Positions 1 to 6,435 of a stretch of 10,204 nt of DNA are shown in pieces. The DNA is from an uncultured beta proteobacterium (GTDB lineage: Bacteria > Pseudomonadota > Gammaproteobacteria > Burkholderiales > Burkholderiaceae_C), in assembly GCA_903859265.1 (NCBI GenBank), contig CAIOLZ010000246.1, forward strand, positions 1 through 10,204. The letters run 5' to 3'. Each line of letters begins with the position of its first letter. Within the stretch, counting starts at the first letter, position 1. The translations under genes were made by a program, and so were the position numbers. Under the pieces are notes generated by a model. It was given only the letters and a program-made list of their open reading frames with translations. It had not been told where the DNA came from and ran no database searches.

Positions 1-1140
1 CGCGATCTCGCCAATGGCCTGCTAAAAAATCCGCAAAGCGTGCAAGTCACGCCGCGCAACACCACAGTGCAGCGCATCACGCAGGTGATTCACCCAGTGG
101 GCCGGGGCAAAAAGAAGGCCTTGCTGGCGCACATCATCAACGCCCAAAACTGGAGCCAGGTGCTGGTGTTCACCCGCACCAAATTCGGCGCCAACAATGT
201 GGCCGAATTTCTGGAGAAGAACGGCATCACGGCCATGGCCCTGCACGGCAACAAGAGCCAGGCCGCCCGCACACAGGCGCTCAGCGGTTTCAAAAGCGGC
301 GACGTGCGCGCGCTGGTGGCCACCGACATTGCCGCCCGCGGCATCGACATTGACGATCTGCCGCATGTGGTGAACTACGAAATTCCCAATGTCAGCGAGG
401 ACTATGTGCACCGCATCGGACGCACCGGTCGCGCGGGTGCCGATGGTGCCGCCGTCAATCTGGTGTGTCTGGACGAAGAAGGCTTTATGCAAGACATCGA
501 GCGCTTCACAAAACAAAATATTGAAGTCAAAGTCGTCGAAGGTTTCGGTCCAGAACCAGGCGAACGGGCCGAGCCCATCGCCATGGGCCGCCAGACGATC
601 TGGGGTGGCGCAGGTAAGCCGCCAAGCCGCGATGTAATGCAGGCGGCTGCCAAAGCCGCACGCACCGAGATGCTGCAACGGGTGCGTGACAACAAGGCCG
701 GTCAGGGTGGTGGCACCGGACAGGGTGCTGGCCGTGGCCGCAATGGTGGTAACGCAGGCAACGGCGGCGGCCATGCCGGACACCGTGATCGCAACGCGGG
801 TGAGTTCCAGCCTCCGCGTCAGCAAGCTGCGCGATCACCACAAGGTCAGGGCCGAGGACGCCAGGGCGGTCCGATGGGCGGGGGCCCGGGACGCGCAAGT
901 CAGCCCGCTGGCTTTGCCAATGAGCCACTCGCGCCACGCGCGCCAGCCGGACAGCCCGACCCCATGCGTACCAGCGTGGACATGATGGCCGAACGCGGCG
1001 CTCGCCGCGGTGGCAATTTTGGTGGTGGCAACCGCAGCGGTGGCGGCGGTGGGTTTGGTGGTGGCGGCAATTTTGGCGGCGGCAACCGGGGAGGCAATGG
1101 CTCCCGCGGACCACGTGGCCCCGGCGGCTCTAGCCGTTAA
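1..1140 (+). CDS. rhlE: DEAD-box ATP-dependent RNA helicase, RhlE-like, C-terminal part (5' end outside window)
   Basis: The frame is open from the first base, so this is the C-terminal 379 residues of a longer protein; the N-terminal RecA-like domain (Walker A, DEAD box) lies off the left edge. The visible part is the second helicase domain: VLVFTRTK (motif IV region, about nt 163-186), the stretch ending in LVATDIAARGIDI (motif V, about nt 313-351) and HRIGRTGRAG (motif VI, nt 409-438). These are the RNA- and ATP-contacting motifs of DEAD-box helicases that remodel ribosomal or messenger RNA in the cytoplasm. From about nt 690 the protein turns into a low-complexity tail rich in Gly, Arg, Asn and Gln, typical of RhlE in Burkholderiales and probably a non-specific RNA-binding arm. 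The stop is TAA at 1138-1140. The subfamily name RhlE rests on overall resemblance and the tail; another DEAD-box paralogue (DbpA, CsdA) is less likely. Confidence 0.93.
   Translation, partial: RDLANGLLKNPQSVQVTPRNTTVQRITQVIHPVGRGKKKALLAHIINAQNWSQVLVFTRTKFGANNVAEFLEKNGITAMALHGNKSQAARTQALSGFKSGDVRALVATDIAARGIDIDDLPHVVNYEIPNVSEDYVHRIGRTGRAGADGAAVNLVCLDEEGFMQDIERFTKQNIEVKVVEGFGPEPGERAEPIAMGRQTIWGGAGKPPSRDVMQAAAKAARTEMLQRVRDNKAGQGGGTGQGAGRGRNGGNAGNGGGHAGHRDRNAGEFQPPRQQAARSPQGQGRGRQGGPMGGGPGRASQPAGFANEPLAPRAPAGQPDPMRTSVDMMAERGARRGGNFGGGNRSGGGGGFGGGGNFGGGNRGGNGSRGPRGPGGSSR
1012..1088 (+). repeat. Direct repeat in the Gly-rich tail of the helicase gene
   Basis: A 23-base unit at 1012-1034 recurs at 1066-1088 with two third-position differences (ggtggt versus ggcggc). 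Both copies encode GNFGGGNR. The 54-base offset is a multiple of three, so the repeat keeps the frame. This looks like in-frame tandem expansion of a disordered RNA-binding tail, and it could vary in length between strains. Confidence 0.75.
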
Positions 1141-1155
1141 GTCAGGCAGACTTCG

Positions 1156-1177
1156 AAAAGACCCGCGCGGGCTTGTT
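1156..1177. terminator. Possible bidirectional terminator between rhlE and the cupin gene
   Basis: The 10-base palindrome CCCGCGCGGG (1162-1171) sits between AAAAG (1156-1160) and CTTGTT (1172-1177), with one unpaired A at 1161. On the minus strand the hairpin is followed by TCTTTTC, a modest U-tract, and on the plus strand by CTTGTT. The stem is short, about 6 bp with a bulge and a GCGC loop. A second stem, GCGGGC (1167-1172) with GCCCGC (1184-1189), overlaps it and the cupin stop codon. Its place between two convergent genes fits termination from both sides, but the U-tracts are poor. Confidence 0.35.
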
Positions 1178-1179
1178 GA

Positions 1180-1563
1180 TCAGGCCCGCACAAACAATGT
1201 TTGCAATGCTACGGGACCAAGCTGCCTGCTCCAGTGGCCATGCACGCCCGGATCGAATGCCACGCCCTGCGGCAGCAGATCCGCGGAATAGAAGTGTTCG
1301 CCGGGACTAAATATCCGCGAGATGCCGCCTTGCAGGCCGATCTCCATCTGGCCTGCCAGAATGAAACACCATTGCGGACTTCCGGTGCAATGGAAATCGC
1401 TGCGAAATCCGACCGGGCTGTGGCGCAACTGAAAACCGCCGCTGGCAAACACTTGTGACAGCAATGACTGCGGATTGCCCTCGGTCAGGGGAATCTGTGC
1501 CTCGCGAAACCGGGCGCGTCCGTCTATGTCGGTGAACAAAATGACTTGCGTGAAATGGGTCAT
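1180..1563 (-). CDS. Small cupin-domain protein of unknown function
   Basis: This 127-residue protein reads as a single cupin beta-barrel. Residues about 48-80 (from HSPVGFRSDFH to EIGLQGG) resemble cupin motif 1, and residues about 83-95 (RIFSPGEHFYSAD) resemble the region before motif 2. The usual metal-ligand set is degenerate: the first motif has only one clear His (H58) and no HxH pair, so metal binding and catalysis are uncertain. It could be a sensory or binding cupin. The chosen start is ATG at 1563; no good Shine-Dalgarno sequence stands before it, the nearest being GGAG about 20 bases upstream. An out-of-frame ATG lies 7 bases upstream. The gene diverges from gloA and converges with rhlE, so it is probably monocistronic. 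There is no signal peptide or membrane segment, so a cytoplasmic location is expected. Substrate and role cannot be read from the sequence. Confidence 0.72.
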   Translation of the reverse strand: MTHFTQVILFTDIDGRARFREAQIPLTEGNPQSLLSQVFASGGFQLRHSPVGFRSDFHCTGSPQWCFILAGQMEIGLQGGISRIFSPGEHFYSADLLPQGVAFDPGVHGHWSRQLGPVALQTLFVRA

Positions 1564-1651
1564 GATGCATGAAGTTTAGCGCTCCACCGCAACGCCCCCG
1601 CAACCAGGTCTGGCATCGGATCGGAGCCAAACCTGTGCTCCGTTGTTACGC

Positions 1652-1657
1652 GACAAT
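1652..1657 (+). promoter_or_regulatory. Possible -10 element of gloA
   Basis: GACAAT matches 4 of 6 positions of TATAAT and ends 6 bases before the gloA ATG (1664). No convincing -35 hexamer is visible. If real, transcription would begin at or next to the ATG, giving a leaderless mRNA, which would fit the lack of a Shine-Dalgarno sequence. This is weak evidence on its own. Confidence 0.2.
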
Positions 1658-1663
1658 ACGTCC

Positions 1664-2050
1664 ATGCGAATACTTCACACCATGCTGCGCGTTGGCGACC
1701 TTCAACGCTCCATCGATTTCTACACCCGTGTTTTGGGCATGCAACTGCTGCGCAAATCGGAGAACCCGACCCACAAGTACACCTTGGCGTTTTTGGGCTT
1801 CGAGGCCAACCCGGCGCAGGCCGAAATTGAGCTGACCTACAACTGGGGGGTTGACCACTACGATCTCGGAACCGCGTATGGCCATATCGCCCTGGGCGTG
1901 CCGGACGCCTACGCTGCCTGCGAAAAAATCACCGCCAACGGGGGCAACGTCACCCGCCCTGCCGGCCCGGTGGCAGGCGGCACAACGGTGATTGCCTTTG
2001 TGACAGACCCCGACGGCTACAAGATCGAACTGATCCAGCGCGACGCCTGA
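1664..2050 (+). CDS. gloA: Lactoylglutathione lyase (glyoxalase I)
   Basis: GloA isomerises the hemithioacetal of methylglyoxal and glutathione to S-lactoylglutathione, the first step of cytoplasmic methylglyoxal detoxification. The 128-residue protein aligns from its first residue with E. coli GloA (MRILHTMLRVGDLQRSIDFY). All four metal ligands of the E. coli enzyme are at the same positions: H5, E56 (in AEIELTY), H74 (in YGHIAL) and E122 (in GYKIELI). It should therefore be active, and as the short bacterial form it is expected to prefer Ni or Co over Zn. A longer reading frame begins at TTG 1643, adding seven residues, but family alignment favours ATG 1664. No Shine-Dalgarno sequence precedes either start. 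The gene diverges from the cupin gene and converges with eda, with 8 bp between their stop codons. Confidence 0.97.
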   Translation: MRILHTMLRVGDLQRSIDFYTRVLGMQLLRKSENPTHKYTLAFLGFEANPAQAEIELTYNWGVDHYDLGTAYGHIALGVPDAYAACEKITANGGNVTRPAGPVAGGTTVIAFVTDPDGYKIELIQRDA

Positions 2051-2058
2051 ACGACGAT

Positions 2059-2700
2059 CTACTTCTTCAGTGCCTGCGTGTCGCGTGCCAGTTGGGTAAT
2101 TCTTGCCCAGTCGCCTTGTGCCAAGGCGTCAGACGGAACCAGCCAGGAGCCGCCGACACACACCACGTTGGGCACGGCCAAAAACTCGGGAGCGTTTTGC
2201 AGCGTGACGCCCCCGGTAGGGCAAAACTGAACGTCAAAAAACGGACCACTCCACGCCTTGAGCATGGCCGGGCCACCGGCTTGCATGGCCGGAAAAAACT
2301 TGAGCTGGCTGTAACCATCCTCCTGAGCCATCAGGATTTCACTTCCGGTCGCAACGCCTGGCAAAAGGGCCAGGCCAGCATCGCGGCAGGCTTGGCCAAC
2401 CGCACTGGTGTATCCGGGACTGACAGCGAACTGGGCACCCGCATTGGCGGCGGCCAGCGCGTCGGCCCTTGATCGCACGGTGCCGGCCCCTACCACCGCT
2501 TCCGGCACATCCCGCGCAATCGCTTCAATACAGGCCAGCGCTTGCGGTGTGCGCAAGGTAACTTCCAGCATGCGGATGCCGCCAGCTACCAGGGCGCGCG
2601 CCATAGGCACCGCGTGGGCGACGTCGCTCAGCACGATGACTGGAATGACCGCAGCGTCCTGCATGACTTGAAGGGCGGTGAATTTTTGAGGGGTGTTCAT
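2059..2700 (-). CDS. eda: 2-dehydro-3-deoxy-phosphogluconate (KDPG) aldolase
   Basis: Eda cleaves KDPG into pyruvate and glyceraldehyde-3-phosphate, the last step specific to the Entner-Doudoroff pathway, in the cytoplasm. The protein is 213 residues, the same length as E. coli Eda, a TIM barrel that works as a trimer. Visible active-site features are E46 in MLEVTLRT (general acid/base), the GAGTV segment (71-75), SPGY (94-97), PGVATGSE (114-121) and the Schiff-base lysine K134 in LKFFPA. E46 and K134 are each one residue after the E. coli positions. The start at ATG 2700 is supported by GGAG (2711-2708 on the minus strand) seven bases upstream. The gene follows edd after 31 bp on the same strand, so it is almost certainly co-transcribed with it and shares its control. 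The stop is TAG at 2061-2059, 8 bp from the gloA stop, with no clear terminator between. Confidence 0.97.
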   Translation of the reverse strand: MNTPQKFTALQVMQDAAVIPVIVLSDVAHAVPMARALVAGGIRMLEVTLRTPQALACIEAIARDVPEAVVGAGTVRSRADALAAANAGAQFAVSPGYTSAVGQACRDAGLALLPGVATGSEILMAQEDGYSQLKFFPAMQAGGPAMLKAWSGPFFDVQFCPTGGVTLQNAPEFLAVPNVVCVGGSWLVPSDALAQGDWARITQLARDTQALKK

Positions 2701-2731
2701 GTCAAGGCTCCATCATCGTGAAAAGGGACTG

Positions 2732-4618
2732 TTAGAGCCAGGTGCATGCACCCTCCTCGGCCGTCAGCGCATTGCGCCGCATACCGGCGAACAGTTCGCG
2801 TCCCATGCCGATGCCATTGGCAATGCGCAGCTCCGCCGGCATGGTTGCCAAAGGGCGCGCCTCCCATTCTGCGGGGCCCACCAGAACCTGCAAGGTTTGG
2901 GTATTGGCGTCAAGACGGATCACATCGCCGTCGCGCACCTTCGCCAGCGGGCCGCCTGCCGCTGCTTCGGGCGAGACGTGAATCGCCGCGGGAACTTTGC
3001 CTGAAGCGCCGCTCATGCGGCCATCGGTGACCAGCGCGACGCGAAATCCCTTGCCCTGTAAAACCGCAAGAGGCGGCGTCAGTTTGTGCAGCTCAGGCAT
3101 CCCGTTGGCCTGCGGACCTTGCCAACGCACCACGCAGACCACATCGTGGTTGAGCGTATTGGCACTGAAAGCTTGGTGCAACGCATCTTGCGAATTGAAG
3201 ACGCGGCATGGCGCCTCAATGACGTGGCGGTCCTCTGGCACGGCGGAGACCTTGATCACGCTGCGACCCAGATTTCCCTGCAACAGCTTTAAACCGCCGC
3301 TGGCGTTAAACGGTCTGGATGCGGGACGCACCACACTCTCATCGCCGCTGTCGCCAATGTCGTGCCACTCCAGTTGGCCCGCACTGCTGGCCGCTGGCAT
3401 GGTGCCAAATTCGCGCAGGCCGCCGGCGCGAACTGTCAGAACATCAGCATGCATAAAGCCCGCGTCCAGCAATTCGCGTATGACAAACCCCGGGCCACCG
3501 GCGGCCTGGAACTGGTTAACGTCAGCGCTTCCATTCGGATACACGCGGGTCAACAAGGGAACGACGTCGGACAGGGCTGAAAAGTCGTTCCAGTCAATCA
3601 CAATACCGGCCGAGCGTGCCACCGCGACCCAGTGAATCAGGTGGTTTGTCGAGCCGCCCGTGGCGAGCAACGCAACCATCGCATTGACAATGCAGCGCTC
3701 ATCGACCAGCACGCCAATGGGCGGAACCGGCCAAGTTGTGCTGTCTGCGGCGGTTCCGGTTTGGCGACCCAGGACCGTGCGCACGGCTTCGAGCGTGAGT
3801 TCGTCGCGCACCGCATTGCCCGGATTGATGAAAGCGGTTCCGGGCACATGCAAGCCCATCGCCTCCAGAAGCATCTGGTTGCTATTGGCCGTGCCGTAGA
3901 AGGTACAGGTGCCTTGCCCGTGGTAGGCGGCGGATTCTGCCTCCAGCAATTCGGGACGCCCTACCAGCCCCTGCGCCGCCCTCTCGCGCACTTTGGCTTT
4001 TTCGTTGTTGGACAGACCCGATGTCATGGGCCCTGCTGGCACAAACACAGTGGGCAAATGGCCGAAGTGCAAAGCACCGATCAGCAGGCCGGGAACGATC
4101 TTGTCGCACACCCCCAGCATCAGCGCGCAGTCAAACACGTCATGGCTCAATGACACGGCTGTGGCCATCGCGATGGCATCACGGCTGAACAGGCTGAGTT
4201 CCATACCGGCCGTACCCTGCGTCACGCCGTCACACATGGCGGGAACGCCGCCAGCGACTTGCGCCGTAGCACCCAGACGCCGCGCTTCGGTCTTGATCAG
4301 GTCGGGGTAGCGCTGCAAAGGTGCATGGGCCGACAGCAAGTCGTTGTAGGCATTGACGATGCCGATATTGGGACCGCGCTGGGCCACGACCTTGAATTTA
4401 TCAATGCCCGTGGCGCGTGCCTTGTCACTCGACGGCATGGCTGCGAACGCGTGCGCCACGTTGGCGCAACCCATGCGGTCGGCACCGGGTTTGCGTTCGC
4501 GAGCCGCCTGAATTTGCGCCAGGTAAGCCGAGCGCGTCGGCGCGCTGCGCTGTGCAATACGGCGCGTTACCGCTTCTATGGTCGGATGCAAAGACACGCC
4601 GGTCGGATGAGTTGCCAT
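2732..4618 (-). CDS. edd: Phosphogluconate dehydratase (6-phosphogluconate to KDPG)
   Basis: Edd dehydrates 6-phosphogluconate to KDPG, the entry step of the Entner-Doudoroff pathway. It belongs to the IlvD/Edd family of Fe-S cluster dehydratases. The 628-residue protein is a little longer than E. coli Edd (about 603). The three cluster cysteines expected for the family are visible: C129 in MCDGVTQG, C171 in VCDKIVPG and C238 in GTCTFYGT. The second family signature, TDGRMSG, is at residues 531-537, with S536 as the presumed base. NPGNAVRDE and GGSTNHLIHW are also characteristic. The FKVVAQRGPNIGIVNAYND region near the N-terminus marks Edd rather than dihydroxy-acid dehydratase (IlvD). The start at ATG 4618 has GGGA at 4630-4627 (minus strand) eight bases upstream. 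It is the first gene of an edd-eda operon, and the 183 bp in front of it carries a set of repeated operator-like elements. The Fe-S cluster makes the enzyme oxidant-sensitive. Confidence 0.97.
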   Translation of the reverse strand: MATHPTGVSLHPTIEAVTRRIAQRSAPTRSAYLAQIQAARERKPGADRMGCANVAHAFAAMPSSDKARATGIDKFKVVAQRGPNIGIVNAYNDLLSAHAPLQRYPDLIKTEARRLGATAQVAGGVPAMCDGVTQGTAGMELSLFSRDAIAMATAVSLSHDVFDCALMLGVCDKIVPGLLIGALHFGHLPTVFVPAGPMTSGLSNNEKAKVRERAAQGLVGRPELLEAESAAYHGQGTCTFYGTANSNQMLLEAMGLHVPGTAFINPGNAVRDELTLEAVRTVLGRQTGTAADSTTWPVPPIGVLVDERCIVNAMVALLATGGSTNHLIHWVAVARSAGIVIDWNDFSALSDVVPLLTRVYPNGSADVNQFQAAGGPGFVIRELLDAGFMHADVLTVRAGGLREFGTMPAASSAGQLEWHDIGDSGDESVVRPASRPFNASGGLKLLQGNLGRSVIKVSAVPEDRHVIEAPCRVFNSQDALHQAFSANTLNHDVVCVVRWQGPQANGMPELHKLTPPLAVLQGKGFRVALVTDGRMSGASGKVPAAIHVSPEAAAGGPLAKVRDGDVIRLDANTQTLQVLVGPAEWEARPLATMPAELRIANGIGMGRELFAGMRRNALTAEEGACTWL

Positions 4619-4643
4619 GGTCTGTTTCCCGCAGATAGAAAAG

Positions 4644-4722
4644 TTGGTAACAAAATTACATCCGGAATGGTAACTGCTAATGACCTGCTTGTGTAGGCAG
4701 TGAGTTACCAGCGCGTTACCAA
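4644..4722 (-). promoter_or_regulatory. Operator-like array of four TGGTAAC elements upstream of edd
   Basis: Four copies of one heptamer occur within 79 bp: TTGGTAAC (4644-4651) and TGGTAACT (4668-4675) on the plus strand, AGTTACCA (4703-4710) and GTTACCAA (4715-4722) in the opposite sense. The outer two are exact reverse complements of each other over 8 bases, and so are the inner two. Same-sense copies are 23 bp apart on the left and 11 bp apart on the right, about two turns and one turn of the helix, so all could lie on one DNA face. The half-site resembles the GTTACC/GGTAAC halves of sites bound by the LacI-family gluconate repressor GntR in enterics, which controls edd there. The identity of the regulator is inference; none is encoded in the window. 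Confidence 0.5.
4655..4660 (-). promoter_or_regulatory. Candidate -10 hexamer for edd-eda
   Basis: Read on the minus strand this is TGTAAT, matching TATAAT at 5 of 6 positions, 36 bases before the edd ATG. It would place the transcription start near 4648, inside the innermost TTGGTAAC copy, with a leader of about 30 bases. No good -35 is found 16-18 bases upstream (the sequence there reads TCATTA), which would suit a promoter that depends on an activator or is weak. Confidence 0.3.
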
Positions 4723-4779
4723 TTGAGCGCGTCCGGCCTGCGCATGACGCACGAACTGTCGCAGTCCGGGGTCAGGAGC

Positions 4780-4797
4780 CCACAGCCGATGCTGTGG
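4780..4797 (-). terminator. Hairpin just after the mocA stop codon
   Basis: A perfect 7-bp stem (CCACAGC at 4780-4786, GCTGTGG at 4791-4797) closes a four-base loop. It begins five bases after the stop codon of the mocA-like gene in the direction of transcription. No U-tract follows (GGCTCCTGACC), so it is not a classical intrinsic terminator. It may protect the 3' end of the transcript or assist Rho-dependent ending before the edd promoter. Confidence 0.35.
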
Positions 4798-4801
4798 CAA
4801 A

Positions 4802-5356
4802 TCAGGCAACCGAAGAGCGGCTGGCGTGGAGATAATCCAGCGCGTTTTGCAAGTCGCTGACGGTATCAATATCGAGCACGCAACCGGCATCATTGACCTC
4901 CAGCATGGTCTGGCGAAACGCCCCGGCCACACCGGAAGCGCCGCCGGGTCCTCGCAAACCCCGCAGGGCCTCGCCGCATGCCCGGTCAAACCGGACCGGA
5001 TGCCCACGCTGCCCTTGGTACACCGGAAACAGCACTTCGGCATCGGCTTGCGCGGTGGCGATTTGCTGCAGTGTCCGGCTGGAAACCAATGCCAGATCGG
5101 CCGGAAGGATCATCCAGCCAGGCGCATCCGATGTAGCGCGCACCGCCGCTGCAATCGAGTCGCCCATGCCGGGGAGCCCCGCGTCTTCCAGATGCCAGCG
5201 CAGGCCACTGTTGCGCACGGCGTCCAGCGTACGCTGAAGAACTGTTTTACCGCCCAGATCCGCTTGCAGCTTGTGGCAGGTTCCACCGGATGCCCTAAAG
5301 CGCTCGCCCCGGCCAGAGGCCAGTATCAGCACCACCGGCAACGCCTGTACTTGCAC
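4802..5356 (-). CDS. MocA-type molybdenum cofactor nucleotidyltransferase (MobA-like NTP transferase)
   Basis: The 184-residue protein has the nucleotidyltransferase fold of the MobA/MocA family. LILASGRGERF (about 10-20) followed by HKLQADLGG is the NTP-binding loop, GMGDSIAAAV (about 64-73) fits the second substrate loop, ILPADLALV sits where the family has a metal-binding LxxD, and GHPVRF is a MocA/MobA family motif. Such enzymes attach CMP (MocA) or GMP (MobA) to molybdopterin in the cytoplasm. Because the gene is next to xdhC and a xanthine-oxidase-family hydroxylase, CMP transfer to make the MCD form is the better guess. The start is GTG 5356; the protein needs its whole N-terminus and no ATG is near. 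The xdhC stop is only 3 bases upstream and in the same frame, and no clear Shine-Dalgarno sequence exists, so translation is probably coupled. CTP versus GTP use cannot be decided by eye. Confidence 0.85.
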   Translation of the reverse strand: MQVQALPVVLILASGRGERFRASGGTCHKLQADLGGKTVLQRTLDAVRNSGLRWHLEDAGLPGMGDSIAAAVRATSDAPGWMILPADLALVSSRTLQQIATAQADAEVLFPVYQGQRGHPVRFDRACGEALRGLRGPGGASGVAGAFRQTMLEVNDAGCVLDIDTVSDLQNALDYLHASRSSVA

Positions 5357-5359
5357 GGA

Positions 5360-6385
5360 TCAGGCCGTGGCGCGTGACGCGGCCATGTCAGGGACATCGC
5401 CGATTCGGGGCGATCCTGCCACCGCGTTCTTGACCTGAACAATTTCTGCCACGATGGACACCGCAATCTCAGCCGGTGTCCGGGCACCAATGCGCAATCC
5501 CACCGGGCCATGCAAGCGCGCCAACTGCTCTTGCGGCACATCGAAATGCTCTGCCAACCGCTTTTTACGCGCCTCCTGATTGCGCCGTGAACCCAGAGCA
5601 CCGACATAAAAGGCATCGCTCCCCAATGCCTCGAGCAAGGCCATGTCATCGAGCTTGGGGTCGTGGGTCAACGCAACGATGGCCGTGTGGGCATCGGGAA
5701 GCATTTCGCGCACGACATCATCCGGCATGCCCGGCACACGGCGCACGAACGCGTGCGGATGGCGGCCCAGGGCGGCTGCATATTCCTCGCGCGGATCACA
5801 AATGAGAACCTCAAAGTCCAGTGCAGCGGCCATGGACGCCACCGCCTGCGACAACTGACCAGCTCCAATCAAAAGCAGCCGCCAACGCGGTCCGAACAAA
5901 GTGGTCAGCGTGCTGCCATCAAAAGCCATGGCCTGCCCCCTTTGCGCCGATGACAGCGTGACCAGACCGGTTGACAGCGTCAAGGTGCGCAACACCAACT
6001 GATGCTCAGACGTGCGCTGCAACACCGCGCTTATCCACGCGGTGTCGGTCACCGGCTCCTGCACCAAACGCAAGGTCCCGCCGCAAGGAAGCCCGAAACG
6101 CGCTGCCTCTTCCTTGGTCACACCATAGGCAATCATGGCGGGCTTGCGGGAGCGCTCATCAACGGGCAGGTTCAGCGCAGCCTTGGTACGTGCAATCAGG
6201 TCGTCTTCCACACAACCGCCAGACACCGAACCACTGACCACGCCGTCGTCGCGAACTGCCAGCAGCGCACCCGGCGGGCGCGGCGCGCTCCCCCAGGTCT
6301 CCACCACAGTGACCAAAGTCACGGCGTGGCCGGCCTGTTTCCAAGCCAGCGCATCGCCCAACACCCGCAAGTCCAAACTTTCCAT
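5360..6385 (-). CDS. xdhC: XdhC/CoxI family Moco insertion factor
   Basis: XdhC-family proteins bind molybdenum cofactor, promote its sulfuration and hand it to enzymes of the xanthine oxidase family; they are not part of the final enzyme. The 341 residues show the XdhC/CoxI domain at the N-terminus, with WGSAPRPPGALLAV (31-44) and GSVSGGCVEDDL (52-63, including C58). The conserved cysteine C101 follows in FGLPCGGTL. The C-terminal Rossmann-like XdhC_C domain starts at LLLIGAGQLSQAV (about 170-182), and GALGSRRNQEARKKRL comes later. The start is ATG 6385; upstream there is no strong Shine-Dalgarno sequence close by. The gene lies 50 bp after iorB and 3 bp before the mocA-like gene, all on the minus strand, consistent with a hydroxylase-maturation operon. 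The stop codon (TGA, 5362-5360) is in the same frame as mocA. Confidence 0.93.
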   Translation of the reverse strand: MESLDLRVLGDALAWKQAGHAVTLVTVVETWGSAPRPPGALLAVRDDGVVSGSVSGGCVEDDLIARTKAALNLPVDERSRKPAMIAYGVTKEEAARFGLPCGGTLRLVQEPVTDTAWISAVLQRTSEHQLVLRTLTLSTGLVTLSSAQRGQAMAFDGSTLTTLFGPRWRLLLIGAGQLSQAVASMAAALDFEVLICDPREEYAAALGRHPHAFVRRVPGMPDDVVREMLPDAHTAIVALTHDPKLDDMALLEALGSDAFYVGALGSRRNQEARKKRLAEHFDVPQEQLARLHGPVGLRIGARTPAEIAVSIVAEIVQVKNAVAGSPRIGDVPDMAASRATA

Positions 6386-6435
6386 GGCTTGATTGTCGCG
6401 GTTTGCAGGGAGGTGAATGAATGACCTTGCCCGAC

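Noticed and set aside
22..825. A 267-residue minus-strand frame opposite the helicase gene
   Set aside because: It overlaps the conserved helicase motifs on the other strand, and its protein resembles nothing I know.
1643..1663. TTG start adding seven residues to GloA
   Set aside because: E. coli GloA and this protein match from the ATG at 1664 onward, with metal ligand His at residue 5 in both.
2701..2731. A separate promoter or terminator between edd and eda
   Set aside because: The 31 bp hold only the eda ribosome binding site; no hairpin or -10/-35 pair is visible.
3632..4153. Plus-strand open frames opposite edd
   Set aside because: They lie antisense to the conserved catalytic cysteine regions of Edd and lack domain features or ribosome binding sites.
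6409..6423. GGGAGGTG followed by ATG (6421) on the plus strand, looking like a good translation start into the antisense frame
   Set aside because: The Shine-Dalgarno match is good, but the protein that follows is a compositional shadow of the IorB-type gene. I see no promoter, so it is probably chance.
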